64,000 bases of DNA from Corynebacterium haematomassiliense (GTDB taxonomy: Bacteria > Actinomycetota > Actinomycetes > Mycobacteriales > Mycobacteriaceae): the NCBI RefSeq assembly GCF_013978595.1, contig NZ_JACDTZ010000001.1, forward strand, positions 1,488,001 through 1,552,000. Direction: 5' to 3'. Positions 49,614 to 57,400 of the stretch are shown here, piece by piece. The translations under genes were made by a program, and so were the position numbers. Position 1 is the stretch's first letter. Every line of letters begins with the position of its first letter. Below the pieces are notes generated by a model. The model was not told the origin of the DNA. It was given only the letters and a program-made list of their open reading frames with translations, and made no database searches.

Positions 49614-51065
49614 ATGAGCGTTTCCCGCATGTTTTCCGGTCGCAGCGTCGATTTTGAACGCGTCGTGCCCATCGGCTGGCACGCGCACGAGGAGGGGGTT
49701 GCCGCGCTCCTGGATAGCTTCCGGCGGGTGCCAGACGGCCAGCGGGTGCGCTTGGCCAAGAAGACGTCGAACCTTTTCCGTTCCCGCGACGCGGGGAGCG
49801 CCGGGCTCAACGTGGAGGGCCTGCGCGGCGTCATCGCCGTCGACCCAGTGACGAAAACAGCCGACGTGCAGGGTATGTGCACCTATGAGGACCTCGTCGA
49901 CGCCACCCTGCCGTACGGCCTCGCGCCATTGGTGGTGCCGCAGCTAAAAACTATTACTCTCGGCGGCGCAGTTTCCGGCATGGGCGTCGAGTCCACCTCC
50001 TTCCGCAACGGTCTGCCGCACGAGTCCGTGCTCGAGATGGACGTGCTCGTGGGCACCGGTGACATCGTCACCTGTTCACGCGACGAAAACGTCGCGCTCT
50101 TCCGCGCGTTCCCGAACTCCTACGGCTCACTCGGCTACGCGGTGCGCCTCACCATCGAGCTCGAGGAGGTCGAGCCGTTTGTTGAGCTCCAGCACATTCG
50201 CTACAACGACCTCACGGCCTTCCAGGACGCCCTCGCCGACGCCGCCGCCACCGGCCAATGGGCCGGGCGCGCCCTGCACGGCCTCGACGCCGTCGCGTTC
50301 TCCCCCACCGAGCAGTACCTAGTCTGCGCCTTCCAGGTCGACCAGGCACCGGGGACCTCCGACTACACGCGCGATGCCGTGTACTATCGCTCGCTTCAGC
50401 ACCCGTCCGGAGTGCACCACGACTTCCTCACCGTCCGCGACTACATTTGGCGCTGGGACACCGACTGGTTCTGGTGCTCCCGCGCCTTCGGCACCCAGAA
50501 CCCCAAGGTGCGCAAGTTCTGGCCGCGCGAGCTGCGTCGCAGCGCGTTCTACTGGAAGCTCGTGGGCCTAGACAAGAAGTACGACCTGGAGTACCGGTTC
50601 CTAAAGAAGCCGAAGGGCCTGCCGCGCACCGAGCGCGTCGTGCAAGACATCGAGGTGCGCGACACGCAGATCGCCGAGTTCCTCGACTGGTTCTTCAAAG
50701 CCAGCGATATCCAGCCGGTTTGGCTGTGTCCGATCCGGCTGCGGGACGGCGTCGATACGCTCGCTGGCGTCGGCCTCGACGAAGAGGCGCCGTGGCCGCT
50801 CTACCCCCTCGAGCCGGCGACGACGTGGGTGAACGTCGGCTTCTGGTCCGGCGTCCCGGAGGTGGAGCCGGGGGCCTTCAACAAGGTCATCGAGCGGAAG
50901 GTCTCAGACCTCGGCGGGCACAAGTCCCTGTACTCCGAGGCGTTCTACGACCGCGCCGAGTTCGAGCGCCTCTACGGCGGGGACCTGCCGGAGCGGATGA
51001 AAGCCCAGTACGACCCGGACCGGCGCTTCCCGGGCCTCTACGAAAAGACAGTGGAAAACGCGTAG
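49614..51065 (+). CDS. tmsA: TmsA/BfaA-like FAD-binding oxidoreductase (10-methyl fatty acid synthesis)
   Basis: This 483-residue flavoprotein belongs to the DHCR24-like FAD oxidoreductases. It has AGLNVEGLRGVIAVDP and TITLGGAVSGMGVESTSFRNG in the FAD-binding part, and a C-terminal domain with NVGFWSGVP. In actinobacteria such a gene next to a cyclopropane-synthase-like methyltransferase reduces the 10-methylene intermediate to a 10-methyl fatty acid (tuberculostearic acid). TATGGT at 49600-49605 ends 8 nt before the ATG, suggesting a leaderless operon start. Confidence 0.82.
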   Translation: MSVSRMFSGRSVDFERVVPIGWHAHEEGVAALLDSFRRVPDGQRVRLAKKTSNLFRSRDAGSAGLNVEGLRGVIAVDPVTKTADVQGMCTYEDLVDATLPYGLAPLVVPQLKTITLGGAVSGMGVESTSFRNGLPHESVLEMDVLVGTGDIVTCSRDENVALFRAFPNSYGSLGYAVRLTIELEEVEPFVELQHIRYNDLTAFQDALADAAATGQWAGRALHGLDAVAFSPTEQYLVCAFQVDQAPGTSDYTRDAVYYRSLQHPSGVHHDFLTVRDYIWRWDTDWFWCSRAFGTQNPKVRKFWPRELRRSAFYWKLVGLDKKYDLEYRFLKKPKGLPRTERVVQDIEVRDTQIAEFLDWFFKASDIQPVWLCPIRLRDGVDTLAGVGLDEEAPWPLYPLEPATTWVNVGFWSGVPEVEPGAFNKVIERKVSDLGGHKSLYSEAFYDRAEFERLYGGDLPERMKAQYDPDRRFPGLYEKTVENA

Positions 51066-51075
51066 GAGAATGACA

Positions 51076-52368
51076 ATGCAGATGACCGTGGCGGATATCG
51101 TCGACACCCTCTTCCCTTCTGGCACCCCGTTCAAGTGGGAAGCTTTCGACGGCTCATCAACGGGACCGGCGGACGCCAAGCACACAGTGAAGGTGAACAG
51201 CCCCGGGGGTCTGTCCTACATAGTCACCCACCCCGGCGACGTCGGCCTCGCCCGCGCCTGGGTCACCGATGGCCTGACGGTTGAAGGCGCGCACCTCGCG
51301 CACCCTTACGACGTCTTCGATGACATGCGCACCCTCTACAACAACTACAAGCGCCCGAACCCGCGCGAGCTCGTCCGCATCGCACGCTCCCTGCGCTCCA
51401 TGGGCGCACTGCAGATCCAGCCAATCCCGGAGGCGGAGCAAGCGTCCTGGCTCGAGCGCACCATCCGCCAGGGCCTCGCCCCGCACTCGAAGGAACGCGA
51501 CGCCCAGGTTATTTCGTCCCACTACGACGTGGGCAACGACTTCTACGAGCTGTTCCTCGGCGACTCCATGGCCTACACCTGCGCCTACTACCCCACCCCG
51601 GACGCCACGCTCGACGAGGCGCAGGAAAACAAGTTCCGCCTCGTCTTTGAGAAGATGAACCTTAAGCCCGGTGACAAGCACCTCGACGTCGGCTGCGGCT
51701 GGGGCTCCATGGTGCGTTACGCAGCCCGCCAAGGCGTGAAGTCCCTCGGCGTCACCCTCTCGAAGGAGCAGGCCGAGTGGGCGCAGGCGAAGATCAAGGA
51801 GGAGGGCCTCGAGGACCTCGCGGAGGTGCGCTTCCTGGACTACCGCGACGTCACCGAGACCGGCTTCGACGCCATCTCCTCGATCGGTCTGCTGGAACAC
51901 ATCGGGGTGAAGAATTTCGCCTCGTACTTTGAATTTCTCGCCGACAAGCTGCGCCCGGGTGGCGTGATGGTCAACCACTGCATCACCTACCCGGACAACC
52001 ACAAAACGTCGCAGGGCGACTTCATCAACCGCTACATCTTCCCGGACGGCGAGCTCACCGGCTCCGGCACGATCATTTACGAGATGCAGGACCACGGCTT
52101 CGAAGTCTTCCACGAGGAGAACATCCGCTTCGACTACATGCGCACGTTGCACGACTGGTGTGAGAACCTCAAGGCCAATTGGGACGAGGCAGTCGCGCTC
52201 GTCGGCGAGAACACCGCCAAGCTGTGGGGCATGTACATGGCGGGCTCCGAATGGGGTTTCGAGCACGACGTCGTGGAGCTGCACCAGGTCGTGGGCATCA
52301 AGCTTGCTAGCGACGGCTCCCGCGCCGGCACACCTGAGCGCCGGTGGTGGAACGACTCGGTGTTCTAG
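51076..52368 (+). CDS. tmsB: TmsB/BfaB-like fatty-acyl-phospholipid methyltransferase
   Basis: This 430-residue protein has an N-terminal lipid-binding segment and a cyclopropane-fatty-acid-synthase-type domain with SHYDVGNDFYELFLGDSMAY, motif I LDVGCGWGSMVRYAARQG near residue 200, and SIGLLEHIG. With TmsA it would methylate oleoyl phospholipids at C10. The ATG at 51076 has AGGAG at a good 7-nt spacing; the ATG at 51070 is too close. It lies 10 nt after tmsA. Confidence 0.86.
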   Translation: MQMTVADIVDTLFPSGTPFKWEAFDGSSTGPADAKHTVKVNSPGGLSYIVTHPGDVGLARAWVTDGLTVEGAHLAHPYDVFDDMRTLYNNYKRPNPRELVRIARSLRSMGALQIQPIPEAEQASWLERTIRQGLAPHSKERDAQVISSHYDVGNDFYELFLGDSMAYTCAYYPTPDATLDEAQENKFRLVFEKMNLKPGDKHLDVGCGWGSMVRYAARQGVKSLGVTLSKEQAEWAQAKIKEEGLEDLAEVRFLDYRDVTETGFDAISSIGLLEHIGVKNFASYFEFLADKLRPGGVMVNHCITYPDNHKTSQGDFINRYIFPDGELTGSGTIIYEMQDHGFEVFHEENIRFDYMRTLHDWCENLKANWDEAVALVGENTAKLWGMYMAGSEWGFEHDVVELHQVVGIKLASDGSRAGTPERRWWNDSVF

Positions 52369-52378
52369 AGTGGCTGGC

Positions 52379-52729
52379 ATGAGCAACACCATCTCCAAGC
52401 CCTACGCCATCGCCGCCGACTACGTCGCCATCGCTGCCTTCGCCCTCTTGGCACGCGCGGCGCACCAGTCCGACGACATGCCCTTCAACTTCTCCGGCTG
52501 GCTGTCCACCCTGTGGCCGTTCGCCCTCGGCGTGACGCTCGGCTGGCTGATCACGCGCAAAAACAAGGGCGGGCTCATCTGGATCATCACCGTGGTCACC
52601 GGGCTCGTGATCTGGGGCATCCGCAACGGCGACGTCCCCCACTGGTCTTTCATCGTCGTGGCCACGGTGATGTCCGCGCTGCTCATGCTCGGCTGGCGCG
52701 GCGTGGCCAAACTCGTGCGCAAAAACTAA
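52379..52729 (+). CDS. tmsC: TmsC-like small membrane protein (DUF3054)
   Basis: This 116-residue protein has four hydrophobic helices, beginning YAIAADYVAIAAFALLARAAH and including WPFALGVTLGWLI, as in the DUF3054 family. It is the third gene of the operon order reported for tuberculostearic acid synthesis; its role there is accessory. I am fairly but not fully sure that TmsC is DUF3054. TAGAGT (52366-52371) ends 7 nt before the ATG, so it may also be made from its own leaderless message. Confidence 0.75.
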   Translation: MSNTISKPYAIAADYVAIAAFALLARAAHQSDDMPFNFSGWLSTLWPFALGVTLGWLITRKNKGGLIWIITVVTGLVIWGIRNGDVPHWSFIVVATVMSALLMLGWRGVAKLVRKN

Positions 52730-52731
52730 AA

Positions 52732-52756
52732 CGCACCCGCTGGAAAGGCGGGTGCG
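52732..52756 (-). terminator. Terminator of the fadD32-pks13-accD3 strand
   Basis: CGCACCCGC and GCGGGTGCG form a perfect 9-bp stem with a 7-nt loop. On the minus strand it is followed by TTTTAGTTTTT, so it terminates the leftward mycolate transcript. On the plus strand, after tmsC, there is no T-run. Confidence 0.8.
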
Positions 52757-52773
52757 CGGGGCTTCGGCGCGGA

Positions 52774-52884
52774 TTAGAAGCCGATGCCGAAGTTCCAGGC
52801 CGGGTTTCCGGTCTGGATGCCATTGATAAACCAGACCAGCATGCTGATCAGGTCGCCGACGATGTCAAGAGTGGAAGAAAGCAT
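52774..52884 (-). CDS. 36-residue amphipathic peptide ORF at the end of the mycolate operon
   Basis: The ORF reads MLSSTLDIVGDLISMLVWFI and continues with 16 residues ending NFGIGF. It begins 14 nt after the accD3 stop and ends 17 nt before the terminator, so it is inside the transcript. AAGG stands 9 nt before the ATG. Spacing of hydrophobic residues suggests an amphipathic helix. The size and character recall the corynebacterial PorA/PorH mini-porins (45-57 residues), but those are encoded elsewhere in C. glutamicum and I see no sequence identity. It may be a chance ORF. Confidence 0.5.
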   Translation of the reverse strand: MLSSTLDIVGDLISMLVWFINGIQTGNPAWNFGIGF

Positions 52885-52898
52885 GGGGAGAAACCTTA

Positions 52899-54440
52899 CT
52901 AGAGGGGACTAATGGTGTGCTTCTTAGGCAGGTCGAATTCCTGCTTGGAGGCTAGCTGCCGCAGGGCTCGTCGTAAAGCGATACGCGTTTGGCTCGGTTC
53001 AATCATCTGGTCGATGTAGCCGCGCTCCGCTGCGACGTACGGCGAGGTCATCTCAGCGTCGTAGAAGTCCATGAACATCTTCTTCATGGCCTCGCGCTGC
53101 GCCGGGTCCTCGATGGCGGCGAGCTGCTTGCCCTGCAGCATCACCACGGCCGCCGCCGAACCCATCACCGCGATCTGGGCGGTGGGCCACGCCAGGTTGA
53201 TGTCGCCGTTGAGGTTCTTCGAACCCATCACCGCGTACGCGCCGCCGTAGGCCTTGCGCACCACCAGCGTGACTTTCGGCACCGTGGCCTCCACGCCCGC
53301 GAACGCGAACTTCGCGCCGCGGTGGATCAGGCCCTCGCGCTCCTGCTCCACGCCCGGCAGGTAGCCGGGTGTGTCCACGACGTAGACGATGGGGATGTTG
53401 TAGGCGTCGCAGGTGCGGATGAAGCGCGCACCCTTGTCGGCGGCATCCGCGTCGATGCAGCCCGCGGCGTACATGGGGTTGTTGGCGACAAAGCCGACGG
53501 CGCGGCCGTCGATACGCCCGAATGCGCAAATGAGGTTCTCGGCGTACCCGGACTGGACCTCGACGAGGTCCTCGTCGTCGCCGAGCTGGACCAATAGGTC
53601 CATCATGTCGTAGCCGGCGTTGGTGTCGTCAGGCATGAAGGTGTCCAGCGCGGAGTCGTCGAGCTCCTCATCGGGCTGCGCGGCGACGACGGGCGCGGCG
53701 TCGAACGTGGACGTCGGCAGGTGCGCGAGCAGGTCCTTGACGTAGTCGAAGGCGTCCTCCTCCGTCGCCACAACCGCCTGGATGTTGCCGGCTTGCTCCT
53801 GCACGCGCGCCCCACCCAGCTCGGCGGAGGTGATGTCCTCGCCGGTGACCTCGCGGATCACGTTCGGGCCGGTAACGTACATCTCGGACTCGCCGTCCAC
53901 CGCCACCACGAAGTCCGTGGTCACGGGCGCGTAGACGGCGCCGCCGGCAGACTTGCCCAGCATGATGGAGATCTGTGGCACGCGCCCGCTCAGAGGCAGC
54001 TGGCGCTTCGCGATCTCGGAGTACATGGCCAGGGATGTCACCGCGTCCTGGATGCGGGCGCCGCCGGAGTCCTGGATGCCGATCACCGGGCAGGAGATCT
54101 TGATGGCGAACTCCATGACCTCGGTGACCTTGCGCCCGAACGTCACGCCGACGGATCCGCCGTAGACGGTCTTGTCGTGGGCGTAGACGGCGACGGGGCG
54201 GCCGTCGATGCGCCCGTAGCCGGTGACCACGCCGTCGGAGTAGACGGCGTCCGGGTCGCCCGGGGTGCGGGCCAGGGCGCCGATTTCGACGAAGGAGCCC
54301 TCGTCCAACAGCGCGTCGATGCGCTGGCGCGGGGTGGTGCGCCCGGCGTCGTCGCGGCGCTTCCGGGAGCGCTCGGAGCCCGGGTCCTGCGCCTTGTCCA
54401 GGCGTTCGCGCAGGCCGGCGAGTTTGTCTGCGGTACTCAT
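52899..54440 (-). CDS. accD3: AccD3, acyl-CoA carboxylase beta subunit for mycolate synthesis
   Basis: This 513-residue carboxyltransferase carboxylates the long-chain acyl-CoA that becomes the alpha branch of mycolic acid. It has the biotin-carboxylase-partner motifs GSVGVTFGRKVTEVMEF and DSGGARIQDAV in the N half, and VDTPGYLPGVEQE, KAYGGAYAVMGSK and AYPTAQIAVMG-like AWPTAQIAVMG in the C half. In M. tuberculosis the same position is accD4 (Rv3799c). Its ATG overlaps the pks13 stop by 4 nt (ATGA). Confidence 0.92.
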   Translation of the reverse strand: MSTADKLAGLRERLDKAQDPGSERSRKRRDDAGRTTPRQRIDALLDEGSFVEIGALARTPGDPDAVYSDGVVTGYGRIDGRPVAVYAHDKTVYGGSVGVTFGRKVTEVMEFAIKISCPVIGIQDSGGARIQDAVTSLAMYSEIAKRQLPLSGRVPQISIMLGKSAGGAVYAPVTTDFVVAVDGESEMYVTGPNVIREVTGEDITSAELGGARVQEQAGNIQAVVATEEDAFDYVKDLLAHLPTSTFDAAPVVAAQPDEELDDSALDTFMPDDTNAGYDMMDLLVQLGDDEDLVEVQSGYAENLICAFGRIDGRAVGFVANNPMYAAGCIDADAADKGARFIRTCDAYNIPIVYVVDTPGYLPGVEQEREGLIHRGAKFAFAGVEATVPKVTLVVRKAYGGAYAVMGSKNLNGDINLAWPTAQIAVMGSAAAVVMLQGKQLAAIEDPAQREAMKKMFMDFYDAEMTSPYVAAERGYIDQMIEPSQTRIALRRALRQLASKQEFDLPKKHTISPL

Positions 54441-57400
54441 CGCTTCCCCTCAATCCATGCGTTCATGTGCTGGCCGACGATCCCCACCGCCGGCTCGTCC
54501 ACCACCGCGAGGTGGTCGCCGGGCAGGTGGACGATGGTCAGGTCGTCCACGATAGCGCCCCAGCCGCCGTCCTCGTCGATGTGCGCGTAGTTCGGCTCGA
54601 GCTGGATCGCGCCGTCGTGCATGCGCTCGGCGCGGAACAGCAGCACCGGCACCTGCACATCCGCCCAGCGGGTGAAGTCGAGGTGGTTGAGAATCTGGTT
54701 GTCCACGAAGCTCGCTCGCTGGTGCTCCAGCACACCGGCGGCCAGGCCGTGCTCGGAGGCGTCGGTGGTGGCCAAGAACTCGGTGAGCATCTGCAGCAGC
54801 GCGTCTTCGCCGGCGGTCTCCAGCAGCTCGTAGGGCACTTCGAACTCGAGGCCGTACGTTTCCTTGGCAAACGCGGCGTAGCGGCCCCAGCGCGCCTTCG
54901 TCTCCTCGAGCGTGTCCGGGATCGGCTCGGACGGCTGGGTGGTGTCCAAAAGCGCGATGTAGTCGATCTTGTCGTTGCCCAGCTGGTGCGCGACCTCGTA
55001 GGCCAGCGCGCCGCCGAACGACCAGCCGGCGAGCACGACCTTGCGCCCGTCGGCGATGCGCTCGATGTCCTTGACGTACTCCGCCGCGCGCTCCTCCAGG
55101 GAGCCCTCGAGGCGCTCCACGCCGTAGACGGGCACATTGTCGTCCAGGCGGCGTGCCAGCGGCGCGTACACCGACGACGACCCGCCGGCCGGGTGGAACA
55201 CGAACACCGGGGAAACCTCGGCGTCGCCGTCGCGGAAGACGCGGATGTTGCCGTCCACAGGTGTTTCCAGCCCCTCGCGCACGAGGTTCGCCAGCGGCTC
55301 GAGCGTCTCAGCGCCCAGTACGTCGTCCGCGGTGACCTCGATGCCGGAGCGTTCGGTGAGGTGCGCGGCGATCTCGGCCGCCTGCTCCTTGCTAATCGAC
55401 GGCAACTCCGACGTCACACCGGCCGCCGCCGCACCCGCGTACTTGGCCCAAGCGCCGAAGACCATGCGCTCGGAGGCGTCACGCGGGGCCACGCCCACAC
55501 CCTGGGTCTTCTCGGCCGCCGCGGCCGGGTCGCGCGCCTCGTCGTTGTAGGCCAACGGCTGCGGAGCGTCCGTCTTGCCGGCGACGGCGTCTTCGACGAT
55601 GCGGATCACGTCGGCGACGGAGGCGTCGCGAAGCGTCTGCACCTGCAGCGGCGGAATCTGGAAGTCGTTCTCCACGCGGTTTTTGATGCGCATGCCCATC
55701 AGGGAGTCGAGGCCGAGGTCGATCAGCGGCAGCTCGTCGGGCAGGTCCGCGGCGTCGTAGCCCATGGACTCGGAGACGATGTCGCGCAGGCGGTCCGCCA
55801 CCGACTCGCCGGAGTTGGGGTCCCAACGCACGGCATCTGTCTCGGTGTCTTCCTCGGGGGCGTTGTCCACCGAAGGTTCGTCGTCAAGCGGTTGCTCCAT
55901 CACGCCCTGCACCGGGGCGCGGTCGATGGTGGACGCGAAGCCCTCCGCGAGCAGTGTCGCGCCGTCGAAGACCTTGATGGACACCCCGCCGAGCGAGGAG
56001 GCGACGACGGTGGTCACTTCGCCGTCCGCGGGCAGGTAGCCGTGCTCCTCGGTGGCCACCACGCGCGCGTCGGGCGAGACCTCGGCGGCGGCGGACTCGA
56101 TGAGCTGGTGCGGGCTGAAGATCTGGTCGGCGGCGGTGGAAAACGCCACCTCGCCGCCCGGCAGGCGCACGCGCGAGCCCAAAAGCGACGCGCGCGACGA
56201 CGACGGCCGTGCCGGCGTCCAGTGGTCCACCTGTTTAAACACGGTCTTCGGCGCCTGGACCACGTCGCCCGCACCGTAGAACGCGCCGAAGTCCACGCCC
56301 ATGCCGCCCACGTACAGCTTCGCGGCGAGGTCCAGCAGCGATTCGAGCTCGTCCACCTTGCGCTTGGTGGTGTAGAGCAGCTGCGCGTCGGGCTTGCCGG
56401 CGGCAAACGCGGTGTTCATCATGCCCATCAGCGCCACCGGGTTCGGCGTGATCTCCACGAGCGTGGTGTGGCCGGCGTTAAACGCGGCTTCGGTGGCGTC
56501 CTGGAAGTACACCGGCTGGCGGGTCATCCGCAGGAAGTACTGGTCGTCGTGGACGATCTGGCCGGGCTGGTACACCTCGCCGCGGTCCACGGAGGAAAAC
56601 AGCGGTACGGTAAGCGGCCGCGCGTCAAGACCTGCGATTTCGCCAGCGAGGTCGCCCATGATCGGGTCGAGGGCGCTGGTGTGGCCGGCGCCGCGCACGT
56701 TGAGTTTGCGCGCGAACTTCTCCTCGGCCTCCAGCGCGGCCACCACGTAGTCGACGGCCTTGCCCGGCCCGCCGACGGTAGTCATGCCGGGCCCCGCGTA
56801 CACGGCGGGTTCCACACCACGAGCCTGCTCATGCTTCTCCACGAACTCCGCCAACTCCTCGCGGGAGAGCTCCACCACCGCCATCGCACCTTCCTGCTCG
56901 GTGCCGGCGATCATGGCTTCGCCCTCGCCCATGAGTCGGGCGCGCGCGGTGGCGACCAGGATGCACTCCTCGGCGGACAGACCGCCGGCGCCGTAGGCCG
57001 CGGCGATCTCGCCCATGGACATGCCCATCGTGGCGGCTGGGGTGATGCCGGCGGCGGCGAGCAGGTCGGTCTGGGCGATCTGGATGGCGGTGATGGTGAC
57101 CTGGCCGTTTTCGGTGTCGTAGGTCAGCTCGTCGTTCTCGATGATCTCGAGCATGGACCAACCGGCCTGGAACTGCACCATCTCGTCCAGCTCGCGCATG
57201 CGGCGCGCGAACAGCGGGGAGCGGGCAATGAGCTCCTTGGCCATCTTGCGGTGCTGGGAGCCGAAGCCGGAGTAGACGAAGACCGGGCCCATCGGGGTGG
57301 GCGCGTCGGCGACGGCGATGCCGGGGCCGATCTTGCCGTCGGCGACCTGGCGCAGGCGGCGCACGGCCTCCTCGACGCTAGACGCCTGCACGACGGCGGC

